64,000 nucleotides of DNA from contig NZ_CP020814.1 in NCBI RefSeq assembly GCF_002109385.1, positions 4,177,501 to 4,241,500 on the forward strand. Reading direction: 5' to 3'. How positions within the stretch are numbered: position 1 is the first letter of the stretch; every line of letters begins with the position of its first letter. The position numbers were made by a program, and so were the translations under genes. Source of the stretch: Halalkalibacter krulwichiae. GTDB lineage: Bacteria; Bacillota; Bacilli; Bacillales; Bacillaceae_D. The notes below the pieces were generated by a model that did not search any database, had not been told where the DNA came from, and saw only the letters and a list, made by a program, of their open reading frames with translations. This document shows positions 33,953 through 44,009 of this stretch, one piece after another.

Positions 33953-36910
33953 TTATTTCTTTATTTTCAGGTAATTCATTTTATCCTCTTGAATAAAATG
34001 ACAATCCTGTACTAAGGGATTTTTACGAAGTTGAATTTGAAAATTATTTAATAATTTAACAAGTTTGTCCCTCTCAACCTCATTTATAGTAAACTGAAGT
34101 CCATATTGATATAAATCATTTACCTCTTGCTTCCATACAATATGGCCTTGTAATTTTACTATGTGCTCCATGATCAAGGTTTCGAATTCTAAAATAACAT
34201 CAGGACGAACTGGTAAGTTTATGTTTGACAGAAATCTCAATCCACCAATTCCTATATCCTCTATCAATACTTCCGTTTTCCCTAATTCAACGCTTTTACC
34301 ATTAATCGATGTTAGAGACATATTTGAACTAAGAGGAAAAAGTAAGTTAATTCTATAATACTTCCTTCTATTTTCAATATTCTCTTGATTTTGAAGAGAA
34401 TTATTTACTTTAAGGACTTTATTTTTTAATAACTGTTCAAACCTTTTTTCATCAACAGGCTTACTAAATAAATATCCTTGAATTTCGTCGCATTCTTGCT
34501 GTTTGAGAAATGTTAACTGATCATTTGTCTCAACACCTTCTGCGACTACGTTTAAATCTAGTCCCTTAGCTAAAAAAATGATTGATTTTATTATCATCTC
34601 ATCACTTTTCGCAATATTAATATTTTGAATAAATGATTGATCAATTTTTATTGTATCTATTGGATAATTCTTCAGATAAGTTAAGGATGAGAAACCGGTA
34701 CCAAAATCATCCAATGCAATACGAATGCCCATTTCCCTTAATGATTGTATAACTTGACTTACAGTTTCCTCATTATAAACTAATGTAGTTTCAGTAATTT
34801 CAAGTTCTATGAATTTTGGATCTGTATTTGTTTTTTCTAAAACATATTTCATTTTAGATATCAAATCATTCCTTAAAAACCTTTTAGCTGAAACATTAAT
34901 AGATATAGGAACTATCGGCGACTTGTTCTCACTCCATTTTTGCAAGTAAGAGCATACTTTTTCTAATACCCAATCCCCAATATCAAGAATTAGTTCACTT
35001 TCCTCTGCCAGTGGGATAAATTCACCTGGTGAAACCTGTCCCCAAATTGGATGTTCCCATCGAACTAGCGCTTCAGCACTAACCATTTTACCTGTTGCCG
35101 TATCCACACGAGGTTGAAAATCCAAGTATAATTCTTCATTTTGAATAGCCTTATGCAAATCTCTTTCAAGTGTATACAACTTAAATGATGATATATTTAA
35201 GGATGCAGAATAAATTTGGTAATTATTTTTCCCCATCTCTTTTGCTCTATTTAATGCGGCACGTGCATTTTTTAATAGTTCTTCTTTTGATTCTCCATCA
35301 TGTGGAAAATTACTTATGCCGATACTCGATGAAATATACAGTTCGTAATCGTCTACATAGAAAGGTTCCTTTAAAAGTTTGATTATCTCTCTTGCAATGG
35401 CAACAGGATATTCCTTCTCCTTAAAGTCATACAGAATGATACTAAACTCATCTCCATCGAGTCTTGCAATTAGACTAGTATCATCTAATAAGGTATTGAT
35501 TCGTTTAGTGAACTCCTGTAATAATTTATCTCCAATTTCATAGCCTAATGTATCATTTATATTTCCCAAACGGTCTAGATTTAAATATAACAATGTGAAA
35601 TTAATAGGATCTTTTGATTTGACTAGTGATTGAATTAGATCGTCAAACATCCGTTTATTGGGTAGATTTGTCAAAATATCATGATATGCGAAATGAGTAA
35701 TTCTTTCTTCATATACCTTTAGTTCGGTAATGTTCGTAATAATCCCATCTATTCTTATAAGATTCCCGTTGTCATCTAAAACAGGTATGGTCTGATCTTG
35801 AACCCACCTGATTTCTCCACATTTATGAATGATGCGATATTGATGGTTTAATGATTCGCCATTCTGTAAAATAGGTTGAAGCTTACGATACTTTGGTAAG
35901 TCATCCCCATGAATGATCGATTCCCAAGCTATATCATGTTTAAATTGATCCGAGGTATATCCTGTTACAACTTCAACTCCTGGAGAAATAAGAATAAATT
36001 CATTTCTACTAACATCAAATGACCATATTCCAGCTTCAAGATTAGTATAAATATTTTTAAATCTTTGCTCACTTTCACTTAATTTATTTTCTACCATTTT
36101 TCTTTTTGTGATATCCTGAATAAACCCGATAATTCTTATCGGTTGCTTGTTTTCATCCAATATTACTTCCGCTTGTTCATATACATGGATAGTACTTCCA
36201 TCTACTCGTGAAATTCTAAATTCCATGTTGTAGCTTTCACAATTTTTAATTGAGTTAGTAAAAATGAAGTCAAAATACTCTTGATCATCAGGATGAATCC
36301 GCTTTAACACTTTATTATAGGTAGGTACATATCCAGACGCTTCATCAATACCATAAATTTGATATGTTTGGTTTGACCAAAAAGATTCATCTTCAATGAT
36401 GTCATACTCCCAACTACCTATTTTTGCAACCTGCTGTGCCAATTCTAGATTACTTTTTATTTTCAATATCGCTTTTTCATTTTCCACATCTTTTGTAATG
36501 TCTCTTGCAATTCCATAAATACCTAATACTTGCTTATCTCCACTGAAAATTGGAGTGTAACTGACTTCAGCATGTAATAATTCACCATTTTTCAAACGTA
36601 CAACAGACGTAAATTTCTGCGCTTCTCCATTAAGAGCTTTTTGTAAACGATTTGTCCTCTGTACTTGATTATCCTTAAACAAATACTTTCTAAAATCTCT
36701 TTTTAAATCATTGTCATCACACCCAAATATTCTTTTAACTGAGGAATTATAGTTCAACAAATGACCGTTTCTATCCAAAGTAAAAACAGCATCAGGATAA
36801 TTTTCAAAAAGAGACTCAAATGTTTTATTGTTAAGTAAATAATGATCATCTATGTTAGTTTCAGAATGATAATCCTTCTTTTTATATTTCAAAAACTTAA
36901 ACCTTCCCAC
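33953..36910 (-). CDS. PAS-PAS-PAS-GGDEF-EAL-PilZ cyclic-di-GMP protein
   Basis: A 985-residue soluble protein from GTG 36910 (GGAGGG 7 bp upstream). Domains: three PAS (about 30-145, 155-275, 285-400), GGDEF (about 410-570), EAL (about 585-830), and PilZ (about 850-965, RRKYYRINL and IEDIGIGGLRFLS). The GGDEF motif reads DGDEF (RLDGDEF) and the metal region reads YLNLDRLGNIND, so cyclase activity is doubtful. The EAL side is intact: SAEALVRWEH, DDFGTGFSSL, NVVAEGVET. A phosphodiesterase with its own PilZ receptor is the best guess. Signals are unknown. Confidence 0.9.
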   Translation of the reverse strand: MGRFKFLKYKKKDYHSETNIDDHYLLNNKTFESLFENYPDAVFTLDRNGHLLNYNSSVKRIFGCDDNDLKRDFRKYLFKDNQVQRTNRLQKALNGEAQKFTSVVRLKNGELLHAEVSYTPIFSGDKQVLGIYGIARDITKDVENEKAILKIKSNLELAQQVAKIGSWEYDIIEDESFWSNQTYQIYGIDEASGYVPTYNKVLKRIHPDDQEYFDFIFTNSIKNCESYNMEFRISRVDGSTIHVYEQAEVILDENKQPIRIIGFIQDITKRKMVENKLSESEQRFKNIYTNLEAGIWSFDVSRNEFILISPGVEVVTGYTSDQFKHDIAWESIIHGDDLPKYRKLQPILQNGESLNHQYRIIHKCGEIRWVQDQTIPVLDDNGNLIRIDGIITNITELKVYEERITHFAYHDILTNLPNKRMFDDLIQSLVKSKDPINFTLLYLNLDRLGNINDTLGYEIGDKLLQEFTKRINTLLDDTSLIARLDGDEFSIILYDFKEKEYPVAIAREIIKLLKEPFYVDDYELYISSSIGISNFPHDGESKEELLKNARAALNRAKEMGKNNYQIYSASLNISSFKLYTLERDLHKAIQNEELYLDFQPRVDTATGKMVSAEALVRWEHPIWGQVSPGEFIPLAEESELILDIGDWVLEKVCSYLQKWSENKSPIVPISINVSAKRFLRNDLISKMKYVLEKTNTDPKFIELEITETTLVYNEETVSQVIQSLREMGIRIALDDFGTGFSSLTYLKNYPIDTIKIDQSFIQNINIAKSDEMIIKSIIFLAKGLDLNVVAEGVETNDQLTFLKQQECDEIQGYLFSKPVDEKRFEQLLKNKVLKVNNSLQNQENIENRRKYYRINLLFPLSSNMSLTSINGKSVELGKTEVLIEDIGIGGLRFLSNINLPVRPDVILEFETLIMEHIVKLQGHIVWKQEVNDLYQYGLQFTINEVERDKLVKLLNNFQIQLRKNPLVQDCHFIQEDKMNYLKIKK

Positions 36911-37304
36911 AAAAATTCCCTCCAAAACCTATTTTGAATTGGAATAGTTTTGAATTCACTCATTGATTTTGAGTTATTCTCCACCCTTTGACGCTCCAGC
37001 CACCATAATGGTTCTAACAACAAAATTAACATTTTATTTTCATTAATGTATTTACAGATTATAATTATTAATTAATCACTTATTCACTATAGCAATAGTA
37101 AAAAAGTGCCCGTTTTTTACATTTTATTACATAAAAGCTCTAAATACTACTTAATTTTACAAATTACTTTCTCCATTTTATACCTTTGCATAGAGTCATA
37201 TAGTTAAAACATGTTATCTTTTTTCAATCAACAACCATATCGATTTTGTGAAATAGTTTCCAAAGGATTATTTACTCATAATCTACTATCCCTCCTAAAC
37301 CAAA

Positions 37305-37433
37305 AGAACACCGTTTATTAACGGTGTTCTATGGTTTATTCAACTTTCTCCTTCGTTGCTTCAACAAGAACAGGAGGCTCACCAGCTCCCCCGGAAAGCG
37401 AAGGATATTTCCAAAGCCGATTACTATGCATCC
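37305..37433. repeat. CACCGTT hairpin plus EATK-type dispersed repeat, copy 2
   Basis: Hairpin AGAACACCGTT / AACGGTGTTCT (37305-37330), then a stretch whose - strand reads SGGAGEPPVLVEATKEKVE-stop and includes GCTTTCCGGGGGAGCTGG. It is related to 28278-28370. The rest of the 36911-37435 gap is AT-rich with TTTTGA-type direct repeats near 36945-36975 and no gene I can support. Confidence 0.55.
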
Positions 37434-37435
37434 AC

Positions 37436-38092
37436 TTATTCTTCTATCTCTTTCCGTTTAAATTCAGAAACCCAACCCTTGTATTTCTTATATAACGGCA
37501 TGATTGTTTCTTTTTTATCTGCGATCACTTCGCAACCTCTATCGTCATAAATGAAGAAAATGATATTCTTAGAAGTATTGATGAAAAAGACATCTGGATA
37601 ATAGGACCCGTTCTCCTCACCCAATTTAGGTTGCAATGGGAAGTCCTCATTACAAGTTGCTTTTATTAGTAAAAGGTAATCTAAATCTCGCTTTTTGCAC
37701 TTTAGGTGAAGCTGCGAAATGTAAGACTCTTCAGCTTCCTCTTCGTCAAAAACGAATGGCAAAGTCTTCTGCCTGATTTTATATTTTAATTTCTTATTTT
37801 TGAGGAAGCGGTCATAAACCTTTGTTGGCTTTATCCTTTTTTTGTAACTTTTGCGATGATATACATTTGTAACGAGAATCATTTCATCCTGATCAGAAAA
37901 GAGATCATGAAAAACAGACAAAGCTTGACTATAAACTCGTTCAAACCTATTAAGATTAAGCTTATCCTCATCTGTAAACTGGTACATTCCTTCCCCTAAT
38001 TCAAAATGAATTCCTATCTCCCACTGATGATAGAGGCTTGGTTTCAAGTATAATCCTGGGAAAACATGATTTAAGTAGTTTCTTAATTCCAT
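37436..38092 (-). CDS. DUF3885 family protein
   Basis: A 218-residue soluble protein from ATG 38092 (GGGG upstream; the 38107 ATG has no site). It starts ELRNYLNHVFPGLYLKPSLY and has the DUF3885 mark HQWEIGIHFELGEG. A central basic stretch (YHRKSYKKRIKPTKVYDRFL) and an IFFIYDDRGCEVIA tail follow. Function unknown; such genes often sit in toxin-immunity-like or small-protein clusters. Its 3' end is duplicated at 33820-33930. Confidence 0.7.
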   Translation of the reverse strand: MELRNYLNHVFPGLYLKPSLYHQWEIGIHFELGEGMYQFTDEDKLNLNRFERVYSQALSVFHDLFSDQDEMILVTNVYHRKSYKKRIKPTKVYDRFLKNKKLKYKIRQKTLPFVFDEEEAEESYISQLHLKCKKRDLDYLLLIKATCNEDFPLQPKLGEENGSYYPDVFFINTSKNIIFFIYDDRGCEVIADKKETIMPLYKKYKGWVSEFKRKEIEE

Positions 38093-38119
38093 AGTTATGA
38101 ACCCCATTATTAGTGAATG

Positions 38120-38746
38120 TTAATAAGCCCACATCTCTTCTTCTGAAATCCATTTGTTATTCTTTAAATCAAATGATTTATATTCATCATGAAAAGAAAA
38201 ATAAGATGGCAGTTGAAAATCTTGACCATTTGCTTTTTTCCAACAATCTACAAACCAATTCTTGACTACTTCTTGTTCTGCCAAAACTATTTCTTCTTCA
38301 TTTTGTTCATAAAATTCAAGAAACTCATCCTTTTGATCAGCTCGTTCTTCGTAATATACTACATCTTCCACTACATTCAAACTATCGGCAAACACCTTTG
38401 GATCATCACCTTCATAGAAGACTTCATTAGCTTCTTTATCCATCGAATACATTATAATTGATAGTTCATACCTTGTCGGTTCCACCAAGGAAGAAAAATC
38501 TAATAACTCCACTTCGGTATAAAAATTCAACCTTTGAATTTCAACTAATTTCTCAATTAACCTATCAGAGTACAATTCAAGATTATGTTTAATTGTGTTT
38601 GTATAATTATCTAAAATAAACATTGATTCGCTCCTATTAGTTTCCGTTTTATTATTTTCTATTAAATTCTCTTTTTCATTATTGTTTAATTCTTGACAAC
38701 CACTTAATACTACTAATAATAAAAAAGGATATAGTAATTTCTTCAT
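38120..38746 (-). CDS. Lipoprotein, unknown
   Basis: A 208-residue protein with lipobox LSGC (Cys17) after a short hydrophobic signal. The acidic, helical mature part (about 40-208) has no motif that I recognise. It precedes DUF3885 on the same strand (27 bp) and follows another small lipoprotein. An envelope role is inferred only from the lipobox. Confidence 0.75.
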   Translation of the reverse strand: MKKLLYPFLLLVVLSGCQELNNNEKENLIENNKTETNRSESMFILDNYTNTIKHNLELYSDRLIEKLVEIQRLNFYTEVELLDFSSLVEPTRYELSIIMYSMDKEANEVFYEGDDPKVFADSLNVVEDVVYYEERADQKDEFLEFYEQNEEEIVLAEQEVVKNWFVDCWKKANGQDFQLPSYFSFHDEYKSFDLKNNKWISEEEMWAY

Positions 38747-38806
38747 ACTCTCTTCTACTCCGTTTGTTTTATTTACTTACTTTTACAATAACTCTTTGCT
38801 TTACTA

Positions 38807-39223
38807 TCATCTTTCCAACTGTAACTTTATAACGTCGTGTCTATCATTAAAGTTTATAGTGATTTTATATTCATCTTCTTCGTATGTCTCAAAATTAACC
38901 GTTCCAACTAAAAACGAAAGAACATTGCCATCCATTTCTGTTACCATATCTCCAACATTACCTGTGATCAATGCATCTCTACTTTCTATTTCAATGTCAA
39001 TATTACTGAGATCTTCCTGTGATACTTCGAAACCTTTTGGCTCGATTTCAACCCAATTTACCTTTTTTTCATCATACAATTTTGGATTGTATATGTAACT
39101 AACAGTCCAGTATTCTCCTACTCCATAAAAGGTTTCCTTATCGGAAACAACCGTTTGTGTCGTTGGAGAACAAGCTGTTAAGATGATTATGAGAAAGCAA
39201 CAGAGCAAGACCCTCAACTTCAT
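38807..39223 (-). CDS. Lipoprotein, unknown
   Basis: A 138-residue protein from ATG 39223 (AAGGTGG upstream). The signal ends in LTAC (about Cys18). The mature part has a beta-rich pattern (YWTVSYIYNPKLYDEKKVNW, DEYKITINFNDRHDVIKLQL) suggestive of an immunoglobulin-like or NEAT-sized fold, but I do not recognise a family. One of several small envelope proteins in 38-40.6 kb. Confidence 0.7.
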   Translation of the reverse strand: MKLRVLLCCFLIIILTACSPTTQTVVSDKETFYGVGEYWTVSYIYNPKLYDEKKVNWVEIEPKGFEVSQEDLSNIDIEIESRDALITGNVGDMVTEMDGNVLSFLVGTVNFETYEEDEYKITINFNDRHDVIKLQLER

Positions 39224-39369
39224 AATGAGAACCACCTTTTTCTATAAGCTCTAACAATCATACACGAATTTAACATTAATTTCCTTTTTTTATAAAAAAG
39301 CACCCTTTGAAGGAGTGCTAACTACTAGAAAAGACCTTTTAATTTCTCTAACATTTCCCCCTCCTCTAA

Positions 39370-39924
39370 CTAATAGACCGATAACCATATGTTCTCGACA
39401 GTTTGATCATCCTTGGTCCATAGCGTAAGCATATATTTATTATTCCTATCAACGTAAACCCAACCCTTTCCCAGTCCCATTTCTCGATACGAATAATAAT
39501 GATCGCCATAAATGAGTTTGGCTCTTTCGATCGTGTCCCCTATTTTTAGTCCTGAGGACGTTTCAATAGGTTGTGACTTAGCTGACAGTGAAACAATCTG
39601 ATTCTCACTGTCTGTACTTAGAAACAGGTCTTTATAGTCATAAGAATATCCATTATCGTTTTCCCTTTTCTGATAGGAGCCAAATCGATTTAGATCATCT
39701 TTTCTTAGTGTTTCATGTAAACGATACTCCCCGATCGATTCATTTTCTAGATTCGTCGAATATACGAAGTAATGATTGGTTGCTACTATCCACCAACCAA
39801 CTAAAAGAACTACTAGAACAAGAGGGAATGAGATAAAAATGGCACCTGTAAGTTTTGAATGCTTGTAAAGCAAAAGGCCTAAAATAGGCAATAGAATGAT
39901 GAACCCTAGTAACAACAAGATCAT
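39370..39924 (-). CDS. Two-pass membrane protein with extracellular domain
   Basis: A 184-residue protein. Hydrophobic segments span about 1-20 and 28-48, followed by a polar domain (STNLENESIGEYRLHETLRK, IGDTIERAKLIYGDHYYSYR). The neighbouring gene 39974-40570 encodes a paralogue with the same layout (IRVGDDFELVKKVYGPNFYY) that is interrupted by a stop. AAGGTGG precedes the ATG. Function unknown. Confidence 0.75.
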   Translation of the reverse strand: MILLLLGFIILLPILGLLLYKHSKLTGAIFISFPLVLVVLLVGWWIVATNHYFVYSTNLENESIGEYRLHETLRKDDLNRFGSYQKRENDNGYSYDYKDLFLSTDSENQIVSLSAKSQPIETSSGLKIGDTIERAKLIYGDHYYSYREMGLGKGWVYVDRNNKYMLTLWTKDDQTVENIWLSVY

Positions 39925-39973
39925 TTTAAACCACCTTCCGTCGTTTTTGCTCTATCTAGCTAACTAGATTTTG

Positions 39974-40570
39974 TCAATAATGCCTATAATCACTAAGTGT
40001 AAAGGAGGTGATTATCCCCTTACCCAAATAGTCGATGCTGAAAAATTCTAATGTAATTCCTTGCTTTCGATCGCGATAGCCGAGAACCGTCATGCTTTGT
40101 TCATCTCTGTAATAAAAGTTCGGACCGTATACTTTTTTAACTAATTCGAAATCATCGCCTACACGTATTCCTCGATCCGTTTCAAACTCTTCTGCCGTTA
40201 CAGACAAAAAACGGATGATACCCTCCGAATCTCGATCGATGGATAAACTGTCGTAATTTCTTAGTTGGTTATAATAAGCACTTTCGCTTGTCGTATAATC
40301 ACCATATTTTTCTTATTTACTATCCGTTTTTTTCAAACCAATACTTAAATCATTAGCAGTTAACTCGCTTAGATCTGTATGAGCAACAAAGTGATATTCA
40401 TAGTCGATGAGCAGCATAATCGAAAAGGTGAAACCAATTAGTGAAGCAGGAATGAAAAAGAATAGGAAATAGCTTGCTTTTAGCCTCAGAAGATATGTTC
40501 CGGTTACTAATACCCCTAGAATAATGAGTAAGAACAACTTCAGATCCCACAGTATATAAATGATAGGCAT
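39974..40570 (-). pseudogene. Paralogue of the 39370 gene with in-frame stop
   Basis: From ATG 40570 (GGAGGAAGGG upstream) the frame reads two membrane segments, then TAA at about 40313-40315 (after KKTDSK). The same frame continues (EKYGDYTTSESAYYNQLRNY) to TAA near 39974. Without the stop it would be a 198-residue protein aligning along its length with the 184-residue neighbour. A single substitution (for example AAA or CAA to TAA) explains it. The upstream part could still make an 85-residue membrane peptide. Confidence 0.75.
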
Positions 40571-40827
40571 CCCTTCCTCCCCCGATCACGAAAACCCTTT
40601 GTGTCAGACGTAAACATTAACAAAAGTAGAGTCGTTTAGTTATGCTCGTCACTCTTCTTTGAGTACAGCATAATACAACATTTATCGTAAAACAATAAAT
40701 TTATGGTGTTTTATAATATTTTATTGTTGATAAGACTCCATACCCTCTAAAAAAAGAGCATTTCTTATCGAAAGAAATACTCCAAAATGTTTTTGATCAT
40801 TAAGTAGCGCACCGGTCCTCCAAAAGG

Positions 40828-40866
40828 GAAAAGCGATAACTTTTATTAAGCTACCGCTTCCGTTGA
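40828..40866. repeat. Dispersed AGCGATA-type element, copy 3
   Basis: GGGAAAAGCGATAACTTTTA followed by TTAAGCTACCGCTTCCGTT. It lies just after the LLM gene's stop on the - strand. The 313-bp gap 40571-40883 holds nothing else that I can call. Confidence 0.5.
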
Positions 40867-40883
40867 TAGAAAGAGCATTTTTC

Positions 40884-41894
40884 CTATTTCCCCACTATTT
40901 CTGCCACGAGTTGGTGGGAGTAGAGTCGGGCGTTATGGTCATAGACCATCGTGCTCACCATGATCTCATCTGCTTTCGTCTCATCTAAGAACGATTGCAG
41001 CTTTTTCTTTACGTTGCTAGGACTTCCGATGATTGTGGAGCCTAGTTGTTTCTCTAAAACCGCCTTTTCATATGGGCTCATGAGTTCATCCAAATTTTTT
41101 ACTGGCGGTTGTAACTGTGATGGTGTGTTCCTCATCATGTTTAGGAAGCTTTGTTTGATAGAAGTGGCAAGCAATTCTGCTTCCTCGTCCGTATCTGCTG
41201 CGATAATGTTTACTGCTACCATTGCGTAAGGCTCTTTATAATCGTTTGACGGTTGGAAGTTCTCGTAATACAGTTCCAAGGCTGGTAATGTGTTTTCAGG
41301 TGAAAAGTGACTGGCGAAAGCAAATGGCATCCCGAGTTGTGCCGATAACCTGGCACTAAACCCACTAGAACCTAACAACCAGATAGGAATATTTGCTCCT
41401 TCACCAGGGATTGCTCGTACCGGTCCAGAACCTTCGAAATAGGCTTGCAGTTGCTCTAATTGTTCTGGGAAATCGTCGCCACTGGTGTAATTTGCCCCAC
41501 GTAGGGCATGAGCCGTTCGTTGATCCGTTCCCGGTGCACGTCCTAATCCTAAATCAATTCGGCCTGGAAACATCGCTTCGAGAGTACCGAATTGCTCCGC
41601 GATAACAAGTGGCGAATGGTTCGGAAGCATGATTCCACCGGATCCTACACGGATAGTAGAGGTATGTGCCGCTACATGGCCGATGACGACGGATGTTGCA
41701 GAGCTTGCTATGCCAGGCATATTATGGTGCTCCGCTACCCAGTATCGTTTATAGCCTAACTTTTCCGTTAACTGGGCTAACTCTATCGAATGTTGGAAGG
41801 ATTGGCTAGGCGTCCCCCCTTGCACGATCGATGCAAGGTCTAGTACAGAAAAGGGTATGTCGTTGATCGATTTTGTCGGTCTATTTATTGGCAT
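40884..41894 (-). CDS. LLM-class flavin-dependent oxidoreductase
   Basis: A 336-residue luciferase-like monooxygenase (TIM barrel, reduced-flavin dependent). Family markers are [60 protein letters not shown] and [18 protein letters not shown]. It corresponds to the YwcH/MsnO8-type group of Bacillus. The substrate is unknown; an adjacent flavin reductase is not present. Monocistronic. Confidence 0.9.
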   Translation of the reverse strand: MPINRPTKSINDIPFSVLDLASIVQGGTPSQSFQHSIELAQLTEKLGYKRYWVAEHHNMPGIASSATSVVIGHVAAHTSTIRVGSGGIMLPNHSPLVIAEQFGTLEAMFPGRIDLGLGRAPGTDQRTAHALRGANYTSGDDFPEQLEQLQAYFEGSGPVRAIPGEGANIPIWLLGSSGFSARLSAQLGMPFAFASHFSPENTLPALELYYENFQPSNDYKEPYAMVAVNIIAADTDEEAELLATSIKQSFLNMMRNTPSQLQPPVKNLDELMSPYEKAVLEKQLGSTIIGSPSNVKKKLQSFLDETKADEIMVSTMVYDHNARLYSHQLVAEIVGK

Positions 41895-42126
41895 GGAATA
41901 ACCACTTCTTTCTTTTTCATTTATTAGTTATTGAATGTGTTTTTTATCATAACAGGAAGAATCGATGATTTGAATTAAGATGACTTAGGTGGCAACCTTA
42001 TTCCCTGGTCGAGTGGATTTAGTATTCGTCGGGCGTCTGTCGCCCTATACTTCATGCTTTTTGTATTTTGGGAACGAGAAACGTTAATGTACAAACAAAT
42101 CATGATAAAATTATGAATACAAATTA

Positions 42127-42150
42127 AAAAACCCCAAGATTTAGGGTTTT
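42127..42150 (-). terminator. Terminator of DUF2642 gene
   Basis: AAAACCC / GGGTTTT stem with a T-tract on the - strand. Confidence 0.6.
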
Positions 42151-42162
42151 CCAGTGGAACTT

Positions 42163-42420
42163 CTATTGGTTTTTGGACTCAGGCATAATCCACACGATTT
42201 CAGATATGCGAACAAAGAATGTTGAATCATATTCTTGAACCACAACATGATCAGGTTTAGCATCAGCAACCGTTCCATTTACAGGACCACGCGATGTATC
42301 AATAACCACTCTCTTTCCAATAAGGCTACGAAGAGTTGCATATACATATGGTTCTACTAACACAACTTGCATAGGTCCATTTGGTGACCTTTGTGAATAC
42401 ATCATTCCATTGGGATACAT
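42163..42420 (-). CDS. DUF2642 (YuzF-like) small protein
   Basis: An 85-residue protein from ATG 42420 (AGGGGA 11 bp upstream; in-frame ATGs at 42429 and 42456 are less well placed). The DUF2642 core is LRSLIGKRVVIDTSRGPVNG, then VADAKPDHVVVQEYDSTFFV, a small beta-barrel. Such proteins are found in spore-formers, often with sporulation-linked expression. Function unknown. Confidence 0.75.
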   Translation of the reverse strand: MYPNGMMYSQRSPNGPMQVVLVEPYVYATLRSLIGKRVVIDTSRGPVNGTVADAKPDHVVVQEYDSTFFVRISEIVWIMPESKNQ

Positions 42421-42566
42421 ATTGTTCATTCCCCTAGCAAGTAACATTTTTTTCATTTTATTACTTGTTAGCTTGGTTCATTCCCAACCTATCTTTTTTT
42501 CGTTTAAAATGAACATAGAAAAAACTGAGCTGCCGCAACAGCTCAGAATTACATTTCAAATCATTT

Positions 42567-43210
42567 TTACTTCCTCAAAACAGGAATCCATATTTCGCAT
42601 TTTGCTGATGGTGAAGTTAAATCTTTGCTTTTGATCGACAAGATTTCAGGTCCCTCTGTTACTTGATAGTTAGAGGATGGGAACCACTCAGAATAAATTC
42701 TTCCCCACGTTTCCTGGAGGGTGTTAGGGAATGGACCGGTTGATTCAAAGATCGCCCATGTTAAAGCAGGAACTTCAAGTGTTGAAAAGTTTCCAGGATT
42801 CTCTTGTGTTGTCGCCACTCCTATATACTGATCGAGTTCTCCTTTTTCTTCCATTCGTCCTTCTGAAAAGTTTGTAGATGCTTGAATCATTCCTTTTGGT
42901 TCAACATTAGAAAGTTTTTGTAACTGGTCTATTTTTTCCATAGTCAAGGATTGCCACATCGCTGCTATTTCTGGATTTTCTCCTTCAAAAACAATGGGAA
43001 CTCGTTTCATAATCCCAATGATATTAAATGCTTCTTTTTGTTCGATTCGGTAGTTCATTTCATTTCCTCCCTTAATTGACAGTTGGAAGGTCATGAGTGG
43101 ATATGCTTTTAATTGCTGACCATTGTTTCTTGCTTCTGATGGTGTGACGCCATGTAAATTGAGAAAAGCTCTAGTAAAGGAGTCCGGTGAATTGTATCCA
43201 TATTTCAACG
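42567..43210 (-). pseudogene. AraC-GyrI regulator, 3' part (split by IS66)
   Basis: The C-terminal two thirds of an AraC-family gene, starting in the middle of the second HTH ([14 protein letters not shown]) and running through the GyrI-like ligand domain to IWIPVLRK-stop. The 5' part lies at 45643-45880 on the far side of the IS element. Joining the parts at one copy of the target repeat restores a 290-residue frame, with the junction sequence [16 protein letters not shown]. The intact paralogue is at 25291-26112. Confidence 0.92.
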
Positions 43211-43291
43211 GTAAGCGTCAAATAATACACACATTCCAATAGCCCTGGTCCCATGCGATACTTTAATCAATAATGATGAAAGGGTGTCGCT

Positions 43292-43609
43292 ATGAAGCGT
43301 AAAGAAAAACACGATTTGTGGAAAAAACGCATGGAGGCATACGAAGACAGCGGGGAGACGATACAGGAATGGGTATCTAAACAAGATGACATTACAGAAT
43401 ATCAATTCCACTATTGGCGAAAGAAGATCAAGGCAGAAGTAAACTCAGATTCAAGTGATGAGGTAAGCCAGATTTGGACATCTTTTGATGTGCCTACCTT
43501 CCCCACCACATCCATTGAAGTGAGAATAGATGACCTGTCTGTCTATATTCCTGAAAATGTGAGTGAAGAACATTTATCTCGTGTACTACGCGTGCTGAGA
43601 AACGGATGA
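43292..43609 (+). CDS. tnpA: IS66 accessory protein TnpA
   Basis: A 105-residue protein of the IS66 first frame. The N-terminal HTH-like part (LWKKRMEAYEDSGETIQEWV, YQFHYWRKK) and the C-terminal IEVRIDDLSVYIPENVSEEH are typical. Needed with TnpB for IS66 transposition; mechanism is not established. Overlaps tnpB by 4 bp. Confidence 0.9.
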   Translation: MKRKEKHDLWKKRMEAYEDSGETIQEWVSKQDDITEYQFHYWRKKIKAEVNSDSSDEVSQIWTSFDVPTFPTTSIEVRIDDLSVYIPENVSEEHLSRVLRVLRNG

Positions 43610-43962
43610 TCAATCAACGCTCCATTGATAAAGTCTACCTTGCAAAAGGAAATACAGACTTACGAAAATCTATTGATGGCCTCGCGGCTATCGTACAAGA
43701 AAGTTTTCAATTAGATCCATTTTCCCCGTGTTTATTTGTTTTCTGTAATAGACAACGAGATAAGATCAAAATCCTTCACTGGGAACATAATGGATTTTGG
43801 CTCTATTATCGCCGTTTAGAAAAAGGTACGTTCCCTTGGCCAGAAGATTCATCTTCTTCTCCGCAAATGATTAGCCATCGTCAGTTCCGTTGGTTACTTG
43901 ACGGCCTTTCTATTGATCAAAAATCAGCACATCCAAAAGTTACTGCACAACGTGTCATTTAA
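43606..43962 (+). CDS. tnpB: IS66 accessory protein TnpB (Orf2)
   Basis: A 118-residue IS66 Orf2-like protein (VYLAKGNTDLRKSIDGLAAI, then DKIKILHWEHNGFWLYYRRL). The start overlaps the tnpA stop (ATGA), giving coupled translation. Full length and intact. Confidence 0.93.
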   Translation: MINQRSIDKVYLAKGNTDLRKSIDGLAAIVQESFQLDPFSPCLFVFCNRQRDKIKILHWEHNGFWLYYRRLEKGTFPWPEDSSSSPQMISHRQFRWLLDGLSIDQKSAHPKVTAQRVI

Positions 43963-44009
43963 CGAATAAATGATAAGCAAATGGATGAGAGGTGATGTAT
44001 AATTAAGCT

